The notes under the pieces: model-generated
The model's database searches: none
Told to the model about the DNA's origin: nothing
What the model saw: only the letters and a program-made list of their open reading frames with translations
Program-made: the position numbers and the translations under genes
In this document: in pieces, positions 38,263 to 46,613 of the stretch
Layout: each line of letters starts with the position of its first letter
How positions within the stretch are numbered: position 1 is the first letter of the stretch
Assembly: GCF_000316515.1 (NCBI RefSeq)
Contig: NC_019675.1
Span: 1,513,964 to 1,577,963 of the forward strand
Length of the DNA: 64,000 nt
Source: Cyanobium gracile PCC 6307
GTDB lineage: Bacteria; Cyanobacteriota; Cyanobacteriia; PCC-6307; Cyanobiaceae
Direction of reading: 5' to 3'

Positions 38263-39411
38263 TCAGTTCACCTTGACGGGCGCGCCGTTGCGGAGGTTGA
38301 TCAGGTTGGTGGTGATGACGCGGGTGCCGGGCTGCAGGCCCTTGAGCACCGGATAGCGGTTGTTCTGCAGGGGGCCCAGCTGCACGGGAGTCTGCAGGGC
38401 GAAGCTGGTGCCGGCGGGGAGCTTGCGGGCCACCGCCAGGTCGGCGCGGCCGGGGCGCCGCTCCAGATCGGCCAGGCTGCCCACCTCGTAGACGAAGCTC
38501 TGGCCGGAGATCTGGGTGACGGCCGCGAAGGGAACCGACAGCTCCTGGCGGCTGTCGAGCACCAGCCGGGTGCGGGTGCGCAATCCGGTGCGCAGCACCC
38601 CGCCGGGATTGGCGAACTCGGCCTTGGCCAGCAGGGACTGGGTGCCGGCCACCACGCCCGGGTCAAGGGAACCCACCACCCCCTGGGCCATCGGCTTGTT
38701 GGTGGCCGGATCCATGAGGATCACCGTCTGTCCCACCCGCAGGCGACTGGAGAACACCGCCGGCACATCCACCCGGGCCATGAGCCGGTCGTTGCGGATG
38801 ATCGTGGTGAAGGGATCGCCGGCGGCGATCACATCCCCCAGCTTCACCTGCACATCGCCGATGGTGCCGGCGATGGGAGCCTTGAGGTCGCGGAACGCCA
38901 GGTCGGCCCGCCGCGCCACCAGGTCCTGCCGTGAAGAGAGGTACCGCTGGCGGAACTCATCTCGCTGGAAGGCGCTGGCGGCGCCCTGCCGCACCAGGTA
39001 CTCGTAGCGCTCGTAGTTGAGCTTGTTGGTCTGGACTTCCGCCTCCAGGCGGGCCACATCGGCACGGGCCTGGGCCTGGTCGAGCACCAGCAGGATCTGG
39101 CCGGCGGCCACCTTGTCGCCCTGGCCCACCACCAGCCGCTCGATCCGCCCGCCGGCCTGGGCCGCCAGGCGCACCTCCTCGATGGCCTCAAGGGTGCTGA
39201 CGGTGTCGACGTTGTCGGTGAAGGGAGCCAGGGTGGCCGGCTCGGCGCGCACCGAGAGCGGCGGCCGGCCCGGAGGGGCTTCCGCCTGGCAGGCCCCCAG
39301 CAGGGTGGCGCCAAGAAGGGCGGCGGCAGCCGCCGGGAAGTTGGTGCCGGAGCGTCGCAGGCGCCACGTTAGTGCCCCGGGTAGAGGCGGCCTGCTCGGA
39401 TGGCCGATCAC
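38263..39411 (-). CDS. RND periplasmic adaptor lipoprotein, copy 2
   Basis: A 382-residue adaptor if started at GTG 39411. A hydrophobic signal (FPAAAAALLGATLLGACQAE) with lipobox LGAC follows. Lipoyl halves are IERLVVGQGDKVAAGQILLV and KAPIAGTIGDVQVKLGDVIA, and the coiled hairpin is RLEAEVQTNKLNYERYEYLV. The first possible ATG (39504) would overlap the divergent rarA gene by about 20 bases, so the nearer GTG was chosen. It is the first gene of the five-gene RND run. Confidence 0.9.
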   Translation of the reverse strand: MIGHPSRPPLPGALTWRLRRSGTNFPAAAAALLGATLLGACQAEAPPGRPPLSVRAEPATLAPFTDNVDTVSTLEAIEEVRLAAQAGGRIERLVVGQGDKVAAGQILLVLDQAQARADVARLEAEVQTNKLNYERYEYLVRQGAASAFQRDEFRQRYLSSRQDLVARRADLAFRDLKAPIAGTIGDVQVKLGDVIAAGDPFTTIIRNDRLMARVDVPAVFSSRLRVGQTVILMDPATNKPMAQGVVGSLDPGVVAGTQSLLAKAEFANPGGVLRTGLRTRTRLVLDSRQELSVPFAAVTQISGQSFVYEVGSLADLERRPGRADLAVARKLPAGTSFALQTPVQLGPLQNNRYPVLKGLQPGTRVITTNLINLRNGAPVKVN

Positions 39412-39483
39412 GGGTTCAGCGACGGACAAGGCTTCCGCCAGACCGTACCGCTCTGGAGGCTCTCCCGGCGAGATGATGGGGCG

Positions 39484-41718
39484 GTGAGTGATCTGTTCTG
39501 GCATCAGGGCGAGCAGGCCAGGCGCAGGATCGCCCCGCTGGCGGATCGATTGCGGCCGCGCAGCCTCGACGACTTCGTGGGCCAGGCGGCGATCCTGGGT
39601 CCGGGGCGCCTGCTGCGTCGCGCCATCGCCGCCGACCGGGTCGGGAACCTAATCCTGCACGGCCCCCCCGGCACCGGCAAGACGACGCTCGCGCGGATCA
39701 TCGCCGGCAGCACCCGGGCCCACTTCAGCAGCCTCAACGCCGTGCTGGCCGGCGTCAAGGACCTGCGCGCCGAGGTGGACGCCGCCAAGCAGCGGCTGGA
39801 GCACCACGGCCTGCGCACGATCCTGTTCATCGATGAGGTGCACCGCTTCAACAGCGCCCAGCAGGACGCCCTGCTGCCCTGGGTGGAGAACGGCACCGTC
39901 ACCCTGATCGGCGCCACCACCGAAAACCCCTACTTCGAGGTCAACAAGGCCCTGGTCAGCCGCTCCCGCCTGTTCCGCCTCCAGCCCCTGGAGCCGGAAG
40001 ACCTGCGGCTCCTGCTCGAGCGGGCCCTGGCCGATCCCGAACACGGCTACGGCCAGCGCCGCGTCGAACTGGCCGAGGAGGCGAGCGCCCACCTCCTGGA
40101 CGTGGCGGGAGGCGATGCCCGCAGCCTGCTCAACGCCCTCGAACTGGCGGTGGAGACCACCGAAGCCGATGCAGGCGGCGTGATCCGCATCGACCTGGCC
40201 ATCGCCGAGGAATCGATCCAGCAGCGGGCGGTGCTCTACGACAAGCAGGGGGATGCCCACTTCGACACCATCAGCGCCTTCATCAAGTCGATCCGGGGCT
40301 CCGACCCCGATGCGGCCCTGTTCTGGCTGGCGCGGATGGTGGAGGCCGGCGAGAACCCCCGCTTCATCCTGCGGCGCCTGCTGATCTCCGCCGGTGAGGA
40401 CATCGGCCTGGCCGATCCCCAGGCCATCGTCGTGGTGGAGGCCTGCGCCGCCGCCTTCGACCGGGTGGGTCTGCCGGAGGGGCTTTACCCCCTGGCCCAC
40501 GCCACCCTCTACCTGGCCGGCACCGAGAAGAGCAACAGCAGCCTCGGCTTCTTCGATGCGGTCAAGGCGGTGCGCGAGGCCCGGCGCCAGCAGGTGCCCG
40601 CCCATCTGCGCGACGCCAACCGGGATGGCCAGGCCTTCGGCGATGGGGTGGGCTACCGCTACCCCCACGCCTATGCCGACCACTGGGTGGCCCAGCAGTA
40701 CCTGCCCCGGGCGCTGCAGGGGGAGGTGTTCTGGCAGCCGGGGGCCCTGGGCTGGGAAGGGGGGCTGCGTCAACGGCTGCAGCAGCGCCGGGCCGCCCAG
40801 CTGGCCGCCGCGGCCGAAACGGCCGCCGACGATCGGGGCGACCTGCTCAGCAGCAGCCCGGACGACCCCCTGCTGAGCCGCTGGCTGCAGCGCCAGGCCG
40901 GGGCGGAGGGCGAACGGCTCGACCGGCTGCGCCGCCGCTTCTGGGAGGACACCGCCATCGGCCGCCTCGACCGGGTGCTGGTGCTGGAGGCCCACTCCCT
41001 GCTCTGGGCCCTTGATCCGCTCGAAGCGGCCAGCGAGGGTGAGGTGGTGCTGGTCACGCCATCGGCGGCAGTGCTCGATCGCCTCCAGGCCCAGCTGCAG
41101 CTGCTGGATCAGCTGCGACGTCCCCGCCTGCTGGCCGCGGCGCCGGAGGCGCCCGAGCCGCTGCAGGCCCAGCTGGAGCCATGGCCCCGCCTGGAGGGGC
41201 GCTTCGAATGGATCGCGGCGCGCCAACCCTGGCGGAGCTGCACGGCCGAGCAGCGGCGGGCCTGGCTTGAGCTGCTCACGGCCCTGGCGGCCCCCGGCGC
41301 CGGGCTTCGTCTGCTGTTCACCCATCCCCTGCTGGGGCCGGCGGGCAGCCTGCGCGCCCATCTCGGCGGGAGCGGTGCCGGCGAGGCCCGGGACGCCCTC
41401 GACACCGCAGCCTCCCGGGAACAGGAGTGGCGGGCTGGGGAGGTGGAGCTGGCCGAGAGGGTGCAGGAGGGCCTCGAAGCTCTGGGATGGAGCGTGCAGC
41501 GGCGCTTCTGGGAGGAGGCGCTCGAACTTCCCCTGGGTGACGCCGTGCTGGAGCGCTGGTTCGGCCGCCAAGCCAGCTACCGCGGGCATCTGGCCGCCGT
41601 GCTGCCGGCCGCTGCCCTGCGGCGCCTCGAAGCCCTGTTCCGGCAGCGGCGCGGGGCCGCCCTGCCCCAGCCCCTGGGGCACACCCTGCTGCTGGCCCGA
41701 CGCGGCACGGAGCCATGA
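39484..41718 (+). CDS. rarA: RarA/MgsA AAA ATPase fused to a C-terminal methyltransferase-like domain
   Basis: A 744-residue protein from GTG 39484. Residues 1 to about 420 are the RarA clamp-loader-like ATPase that acts at stalled replication forks. Walker A is LILHGPPGTGKTTLARIIAG, Walker B is TILFIDEVHRFNSAQQDALL, and the sensor region is LIGATTENPYFEVN. The MgsA C-domain includes YPLAHATLYLAGTEKSNSSL. About 300 more residues follow, with RVLVLEAHSLLWALDPLEAA and a late HTLLLARRG, resembling a degenerate Rossmann methyltransferase. This fused form is known in cyanobacteria. Confidence 0.9.
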   Translation: MSDLFWHQGEQARRRIAPLADRLRPRSLDDFVGQAAILGPGRLLRRAIAADRVGNLILHGPPGTGKTTLARIIAGSTRAHFSSLNAVLAGVKDLRAEVDAAKQRLEHHGLRTILFIDEVHRFNSAQQDALLPWVENGTVTLIGATTENPYFEVNKALVSRSRLFRLQPLEPEDLRLLLERALADPEHGYGQRRVELAEEASAHLLDVAGGDARSLLNALELAVETTEADAGGVIRIDLAIAEESIQQRAVLYDKQGDAHFDTISAFIKSIRGSDPDAALFWLARMVEAGENPRFILRRLLISAGEDIGLADPQAIVVVEACAAAFDRVGLPEGLYPLAHATLYLAGTEKSNSSLGFFDAVKAVREARRQQVPAHLRDANRDGQAFGDGVGYRYPHAYADHWVAQQYLPRALQGEVFWQPGALGWEGGLRQRLQQRRAAQLAAAAETAADDRGDLLSSSPDDPLLSRWLQRQAGAEGERLDRLRRRFWEDTAIGRLDRVLVLEAHSLLWALDPLEAASEGEVVLVTPSAAVLDRLQAQLQLLDQLRRPRLLAAAPEAPEPLQAQLEPWPRLEGRFEWIAARQPWRSCTAEQRRAWLELLTALAAPGAGLRLLFTHPLLGPAGSLRAHLGGSGAGEARDALDTAASREQEWRAGEVELAERVQEGLEALGWSVQRRFWEEALELPLGDAVLERWFGRQASYRGHLAAVLPAAALRRLEALFRQRRGAALPQPLGHTLLLARRGTEP

Positions 41719-41723
41719 GGCCA

Positions 41724-41751
41724 TGAAAAAAGCCCCGGCGAGAGGCCGGGG
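41724..41751 (-). terminator. Rho-independent terminator for the minus-strand gene at 41790
   Basis: Read on the minus strand, GCCCCGGCC and GCCGGGGC pair across a short TCTC loop and are followed by TTTTTT. It stands between the convergent rarA and DUF1400-like genes. The T-run serves only the leftward transcript; a rightward transcript would meet a hairpin without Ts. Confidence 0.8.
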
Positions 41752-41789
41752 CGTCCGATGGGATGGGGGAGAGATTCTCCCCCGGTGGC

Positions 41790-42500
41790 TCACCAGAGGC
41801 CGCGGACCGGCTCCTGCATCATCGGGGCGGGAGCCGCGGGGGTCTCGCGGACCATGGCGACAGGGTCGGCCATCTGGTTGGCCTGGATGCAGGCGGGCAG
41901 GAAGACGTACCAGGAGAGCAGCGAGGTGCACTGGGCGGTGCCGGGCTGGCAGCGACCTTCTGCACAAATGTTCTGCGCACCGGTGTAGGTGTTGCAGAAA
42001 TCAGCCAGACGGAAGTCGGTGGGGAGGGCCTTCATGATGCCGGCCGAGGAGATTGAACCGTCCTTGGCATCGGAGATGATCGCCGACCGCAGAGCCTGAA
42101 CCGCATAGGTGTTCATGCTGTAGTACGGGAAGTAGCTGTTGGTGGCGTTCTTCAGGAACTTCACACCCGCATCGGAGTACAGGAAGCGGGACACCCCCAC
42201 CAGATTGACGGCGTAGGTCTTGTTCATGCCCGACTTGACTTCGTCGGAAGTCCAGCCGGAGCGGGCCAGACCGCCTTCCAGACCACGGTCGGTGATGTCA
42301 CCGGAGTCAAGGAAGGTGTCAAAGGCGGACTGGTTGGTGGACCACACGGCACCACCAGTGTTCCAGCGGACAGGCAGATCGTTGTCCACGGCCGCGGAGG
42401 CGGGAAGCACGGAGGCCGTGACGGCCGTTCCCACAAAGAGACCGGCGAGAATTCTCTTGAACACGGGAGGCGATGTTGACTTCCCTATCAACCTACCCAT
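41790..42500 (-). CDS. Secreted protein with a DUF1400-like domain
   Basis: A 236-residue protein from ATG 42500 with a signal peptide (RILAGLFVGTAVTASVLPAS, then A). The body resembles DUF1400, the region that precedes some cyanobacterial alpha/beta hydrolases: NLVGVSRFLYSDAGVKFLKN, then YAVQALRSAIISDAKDGSIS. No hydrolase catalytic domain follows. Four Cys lie in CNTYTGAQNICAEGRCQPGT and nearby. The domain assignment is tentative; the secretion signal is clear. Confidence 0.65.
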   Translation of the reverse strand: MGRLIGKSTSPPVFKRILAGLFVGTAVTASVLPASAAVDNDLPVRWNTGGAVWSTNQSAFDTFLDSGDITDRGLEGGLARSGWTSDEVKSGMNKTYAVNLVGVSRFLYSDAGVKFLKNATNSYFPYYSMNTYAVQALRSAIISDAKDGSISSAGIMKALPTDFRLADFCNTYTGAQNICAEGRCQPGTAQCTSLLSWYVFLPACIQANQMADPVAMVRETPAAPAPMMQEPVRGLW

Positions 42501-42672
42501 TGAAGGTGATTCTGCCGACATCTCGTGTGCAGTTTCTTTGCCTCTCCACACACAACGGAAAGGTGCCCCCTCCGCCGGGGTCCTGGGGTGTGGGACTCGG
42601 AGCCGGCGGGGGCCCTACCCAGGAGCTTGCCCCTAGGGTGAAGTGGTTGTCATTCGCCCCAAGGTGCGACCC

Positions 42673-43140
42673 ATGGCCCTGCAGGTGGGAGATCCAGCCC
42701 CCGACTTCACCCTCCCCGATCAGACCGGTGAAGCCGTGTCCCTCGCCGCGCTGCGGGGCCAGCGGGTGGTGATTTACTTCTATCCGAAGGACGACACGCC
42801 GGGCTGCACCAAGGAGGCCTGCAACTTCCGGGACCGCTGGAGCGCCTTTGAAACCCACGGCATTCGGGTGCTGGGGATCAGCAAGGACGGGGCGGCCAGC
42901 CACGGCAAGTTCGTCGCCAAGTACGACCTGCCCTTCACCCTGCTGACCGACGCCGAGCCCTGTCCCGTGGCCGAGGCCTACGGAAGCTATGGACTGAAGA
43001 AGTTCATGGGCAAGGAGTACATGGGCATGATGCGGCACACCTTCGTCGTCGACGCCGACGGCAAGTTGGAGCGCATCTATCTCAAGGTGAAGGCCGAGGA
43101 GATGGCCGATCAGATCCTCGAGGACCTGGGCCTGGCCTGA
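42673..43140 (+). CDS. bcp: Peroxiredoxin Q / BCP (atypical 2-Cys)
   Basis: A 155-residue thiol peroxidase that reduces hydroperoxides with thioredoxin. The active site is FYPKDDTPGCTKEACNFRDR, with the peroxidatic Cys and, five residues on, the resolving Cys, which marks the PrxQ group. The start MALQVGDPAPDFTLPDQTG (ATG 42673) is the normal family start; longer starts add non-conserved residues. It ends with 31 bases of overlap against the convergent coaX-like gene. Confidence 0.94.
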   Translation: MALQVGDPAPDFTLPDQTGEAVSLAALRGQRVVIYFYPKDDTPGCTKEACNFRDRWSAFETHGIRVLGISKDGAASHGKFVAKYDLPFTLLTDAEPCPVAEAYGSYGLKKFMGKEYMGMMRHTFVVDADGKLERIYLKVKAEEMADQILEDLGLA

Positions 43141-43871
43141 GCCGCACCCTCCGGCCCAGCCGGACACAGAGCCACCAGCGCCTCCAGACAGAGCTCGGGG
43201 TGGTGCCTCAGGGCGTCCTCCCCCAGCTCCAGCCAGCGCCGCAGCAGCGGCAGCAGGGCCGGCCCGTCACCGCCGGTGAGCACGATCGTGCAGCGGGGCT
43301 CCTCCCTGCGGACCTGGCGGCCCGCCTCCAGCACCGCGGCCGCCAGACCCTCCAGCACCCCGCAACGCATGGCCGCCGCCGTGGCCAGCGGCCAGTCCTC
43401 CCCGCCGGCCTCCAGGTCCCCCTCCAGGCTGGGCAGCGCCGCGGTCCCCGACCCCATGGCGGCCAGCTGCAGGGCGGCCCCCGCCATCAGCCGGCCACCG
43501 GCGAAGCGGCCCTGCCCGTCCACCCGGGTGAGGCTCAGCACCGTGCCGGCATCGGCCACCAGCACCGGGCCGCCCACCAGCCGGTGCGCCCACCAGCCCG
43601 CCAGGGCCCGGTCGATGCCAAGCCAGGGGGGGGATCCGGCCAGGGGCACATCCTCAAGCTTCAGACGCGATGCGTCGCTCAGGGCGGCCTCCGGGGGCAC
43701 CGGGCCCACCGCCGCCCAGGCCAGGGGCGGCTCCACCGCCGAGGCCGGCGACGGCAGGTGGACGAACCGCAGGCCCGCCCCGGAAGACCCGCCGCCGCTG
43801 TCCCCGTCGGCCACGGCCCAGTGCCAGCGGCTGTTGCCGATCAACAGCCAGCGGGGCTGGCGCCCCGCCAC
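43110..43871 (-). CDS. coaX: Type III pantothenate kinase
   Basis: A 253-residue ASKHA-fold kinase for the first step of coenzyme A synthesis. It shows the phosphate-1 loop near LLIGNSRWHWAVADGD (where CoaX has an early Asp/Asn-Ser-x-x-W), the catalytic Asp block PVLVADAGTVLSLTRVDGQG, GGRLMAGAALQLAAM, and the adenosine loop IVLTGGDGPALL. The N-terminal region diverges from the well-known enzymes, as in other picocyanobacteria. GTG 43871 begins one base after the cysH stop, so the two form an operon. Confidence 0.85.
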   Translation of the reverse strand: MAGRQPRWLLIGNSRWHWAVADGDSGGGSSGAGLRFVHLPSPASAVEPPLAWAAVGPVPPEAALSDASRLKLEDVPLAGSPPWLGIDRALAGWWAHRLVGGPVLVADAGTVLSLTRVDGQGRFAGGRLMAGAALQLAAMGSGTAALPSLEGDLEAGGEDWPLATAAAMRCGVLEGLAAAVLEAGRQVRREEPRCTIVLTGGDGPALLPLLRRWLELGEDALRHHPELCLEALVALCPAGPEGAAQARPRSSRI

Positions 43872-43872
43872 C

Positions 43873-44694
43873 TCAGATGCCCTCGCCCATCAGGCCCGGG
43901 AGGTGGATGCCGCACTCCTGCTGCAGACCGCCGAAGCGGGTGGCCCGGCCGTTCGTGGTGCCGTCGTCGGGGGCGCTGGTATGCCAGTCACCGACGGTGG
44001 AATAGCCCTTCTCGAACAGCGGGTGCTGGGGCAGCTCGTGCTCCTGCATGTAATAGAAGACGTCGCGGCGGCTCCAGGCGAGCAGGGGCCGCAGCGACCA
44101 GCGCTGGCGGACCGGATCCAGGCAGTGCATGGCGCCGCGGTGGTCGGTCTGGCCGGCCCGCACCCCGCTGGCCCAGCAGTGCACCTGCAGCTGCTCCAGG
44201 CCCCGGTCGAGGGGTTCGACCTTGCGGATGCGGTTGTAGGTGCGCATGTCTTCCGGCGTCCCCGTCTCCCAGAGCCGGCCGTGCAGGGCCTCCATTCGGG
44301 CCGGGCTCAGGTCGGCCTGCAGCACGTGCAGATCCAGCTTGAGGCGATCGCAGAGTTCGTCGGCGTAGCGGTAGGTCTCGGGCGGCAGGTAGCCGGTGTC
44401 GACCCAGAGCACCGGGATCGCCGGCCAGCCCCCAAAGCCATCGAGGGCGCTGACCATGTGCAGCATCACCGCCGACTGGATGCCGAAGCTCGTGGTGACG
44501 GCGAAATGACCGGCGAACGCCTCCTGGGCCCAGCGCATCCGCCCGATCGCATCGAGGGGCTCAAGGCCGGCCCGGGTGGCGTCGAGATCGATGGCAGCGC
44601 CATGGCGATCGCGGGGCAGTGCCTGGAGAGCCGCATTCAGGTCCGCCGCACCGCGCGCGGGGCTGGTGGACGCCGTGAGGGGGAAGGACACCAT
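43873..44694 (-). CDS. cysH: Phosphoadenylyl-sulfate (PAPS) reductase
   Basis: A 273-residue enzyme reducing PAPS to sulfite in sulfate assimilation. The P-loop-like start TTSFGIQSAVMLHMVSALDG and VLWVDTGYLPPETYRYADEL are typical. The catalytic Cys is in FGGLQQECGIHLPGL. The paired Cys residues that ligate the [4Fe-4S] cluster of APS-type reductases are absent (RTYNRIRKVEPLDRG has no Cys-Cys), so PAPS, thioredoxin-dependent, is the likely form. ATG 44694 is favoured; longer in-frame starts overlap the divergent NDH-2 gene. Confidence 0.93.
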   Translation of the reverse strand: MVSFPLTASTSPARGAADLNAALQALPRDRHGAAIDLDATRAGLEPLDAIGRMRWAQEAFAGHFAVTTSFGIQSAVMLHMVSALDGFGGWPAIPVLWVDTGYLPPETYRYADELCDRLKLDLHVLQADLSPARMEALHGRLWETGTPEDMRTYNRIRKVEPLDRGLEQLQVHCWASGVRAGQTDHRGAMHCLDPVRQRWSLRPLLAWSRRDVFYYMQEHELPQHPLFEKGYSTVGDWHTSAPDDGTTNGRATRFGGLQQECGIHLPGLMGEGI

Positions 44695-44745
44695 CGCCCC
44701 ATCATCGCCCTTCGGCGGTCCGGTCGATGTGGTTAGGGTGACGGG

Positions 44746-45966
44746 ATGCAAGGGCACCCGAATCCGGCCCGGAATCCGGCCCACAAACCGGTCCAGAACA
44801 ACGTTGTCATCGTCGGGGGTGGCTTCGGCGGCCTGTACACCGCCCTGGCCCTGGCCCAGCGGAAGCACCACCCCCCCGTCCTGCTCATCGAGCCGAACGA
44901 CCGCTTCCTCTTCCTGCCCCTCCTCTACGAGCTTCTGAGCGGCGAGCTGCGCGGCTGGGAGATCGCGCCCCGCTACGACGGCCTGCTGGCCGGCCGCGGC
45001 CTGGCCTGGCTGCAGGACCGGGTGGAGCGGATCGACACCGATGGCCATCGGCTCCACACCGCCGGGGGCCGCACCATTGCCTACGGTCGCCTGGTGCTCG
45101 CCACGGGCGCCGAGAGCAACACCTTCGCGGTGCCGGGGGCCGATCGCCACAGCCTGGGCTTCCGCAGCCTGGCCGATGTGGAGCGGCTCCAGCGCCTCGT
45201 GGCCGACCTCCGGCAGCAGCCCAGACCCCTGCAGCGCCTCGCCGTGGTGGGCGCCGGTCCGACCGGGGTCGAGCTGGCCTGCAAGCTCGCCGACATGGCC
45301 CAGGGCAGCGCCGTGATCGAACTGATCGAGCAGGGCCCCCAGCTGCTGCCCCAGGCCAGGGCCTTCAACCGGGAGCAGGCCGCCCTGGCCCTGCAGCGCC
45401 GCGATGTACGCCTGCGCACCCGCACCCAGGTGGAGGCGGTGGAGGCCGAGGCGATCACGCTTCGCTGCCATCCGGACGGGGACAGCCCTGCCCACGCCGA
45501 AACCCTGGCCGTCCGGGCGGTCGTCTGGACCGCCGGGTTGAGCTTCCGCCCCCCCCGGATCGACCCCGCTCCCGCCTGCGACAGCCGCGGCCGCCTGCTC
45601 TGCGGGCCCGATCTTCGCCTGCGGGACCACGAGGGCCTCTTCGTCGCCGGCGATCTGGCCGCCCCGGTGGACCCGGAGGACACGACCCCTCCGGCCACGG
45701 CCCAGGTGGCCTTCCAGCAGGCCCCGGTGCTGGCCGCCAACCTGATCCGCTCCCTGGCGGGAGAACCCCTGGAACCCTTCCACTGGAACGATCTGGGCGA
45801 GATGATGAGCCTCGGCGTCGGCGAAGCCAGCCTCACTGCCGCCGGCGTCACCCTGGCCGGGCCGGCCGCCTACCAGCTGCGTCGCCTGGCCTACCTCACC
45901 CGCCTGCCGGGCCGGTCCCATCAATGGCGGGTGGCCGCCGGCTGGCTGGCCGACTGGAAGCCATGA
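44746..45966 (+). CDS. Type II NAD(P)H dehydrogenase (NdbB-like)
   Basis: A 406-residue single-subunit flavoenzyme that passes electrons from NAD(P)H to quinone at the membrane surface. The FAD motif NNVVIVGGGFGGLYTALALA is at residue 19 and the NAD(P)H motif LAVVGAGPTGVELACKLADM is at about 167. The C-terminal FAD contact is GLFVAGDLAAPV. In cyanobacteria one such protein reduces demethylphylloquinone, so that is an alternative. It overlaps the next gene as ATGA. It begins a tight run to ktrA/anmK. Confidence 0.9.
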   Translation: MQGHPNPARNPAHKPVQNNVVIVGGGFGGLYTALALAQRKHHPPVLLIEPNDRFLFLPLLYELLSGELRGWEIAPRYDGLLAGRGLAWLQDRVERIDTDGHRLHTAGGRTIAYGRLVLATGAESNTFAVPGADRHSLGFRSLADVERLQRLVADLRQQPRPLQRLAVVGAGPTGVELACKLADMAQGSAVIELIEQGPQLLPQARAFNREQAALALQRRDVRLRTRTQVEAVEAEAITLRCHPDGDSPAHAETLAVRAVVWTAGLSFRPPRIDPAPACDSRGRLLCGPDLRLRDHEGLFVAGDLAAPVDPEDTTPPATAQVAFQQAPVLAANLIRSLAGEPLEPFHWNDLGEMMSLGVGEASLTAAGVTLAGPAAYQLRRLAYLTRLPGRSHQWRVAAGWLADWKP

Positions 45967-46613
45967 CAGCGGCCTCCGCCCCGGCGCCCCCCTGGCCGCG
46001 GCCCCGCGGCCTGCTGCTCGATGCCATGGGCACCCTGATCGGCCTGCGGGCCTCAGTCGGGGCCACCTATGCCGCCGTGGCCGCCGAGCACGGCATCGAC
46101 GTCGCCCCTGCGGCCATCGACCGGGCCTTTCCGGGCGTGCTGCGGCAGGCCCCGCCCCTGGCCTTCCCCGGCCTCGATGGCGATCGCCTGCTGGAAGCCG
46201 AGCGCCGCTGGTGGGGCGATCGCATTGATGCCGTACTGGCCACCGCCGCCCCGGCGGCCCTCCACCACGCCCTGTTCGATCGCTTCGCCGACCCCTCCCT
46301 GTGGCGTGTCTACCCCGATGTGCCGGCGGTGCTGCGCCGCTGGCACGGGGCGGGGCTGCGCCTGGCCGTGGTCAGCAACTTCGACCGTCGGCTGCAGCCG
46401 CTGCTGGAGGGCCTGGGCCTGGCCGATCTGTTCGAGGCGGTGGTGGTCTCCAGCAGCGCCGGGGCCGCCAAGCCGTCGCCCCAGCCCTTCCGGATCGCGC
46501 TGGAGTCCGTCGGTCTGGAGGCGTCCCAGGTCTGGCACGTGGGCGACAGCCCGGAGGATGGGGCCGGGGCCCGGGCCGCCGGGGTGCGTTGCCTGCTGGT
46601 GCGTCGTCCTTGA
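45963..46613 (+). CDS. HAD-superfamily hydrolase (HAD-IA)
   Basis: A 216-residue phosphatase-like protein. Motif I is LLLDAMGTLIG: the nucleophile Asp is present but the usual second Asp is Met, as in the REG-2/HDHD3-like subgroup. Motif II is LAVVSNFDRR, the motif III Lys is in AAKPSPQPFRIAL, and the acid is in VWHVGDSPEDGAGARAAG. The substrate is unknown. ATG 45963 overlaps the upstream TGA by 4 bases and its own TGA overlaps the TTG used by hflX. Confidence 0.88.
   Translation: MTAASAPAPPWPRPRGLLLDAMGTLIGLRASVGATYAAVAAEHGIDVAPAAIDRAFPGVLRQAPPLAFPGLDGDRLLEAERRWWGDRIDAVLATAAPAALHHALFDRFADPSLWRVYPDVPAVLRRWHGAGLRLAVVSNFDRRLQPLLEGLGLADLFEAVVVSSSAGAAKPSPQPFRIALESVGLEASQVWHVGDSPEDGAGARAAGVRCLLVRRP

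Noticed and set aside
39649-41967. A 772-residue minus-strand frame opposite rarA
   Set aside because: It mirrors the rarA codons and lacks any domain; rarA motifs are decisive.
43873-45924. CysH with a long N-terminal extension
   Set aside because: The extra 410 residues are antisense to the NDH-2 gene, whose FAD and NAD motifs are clear.
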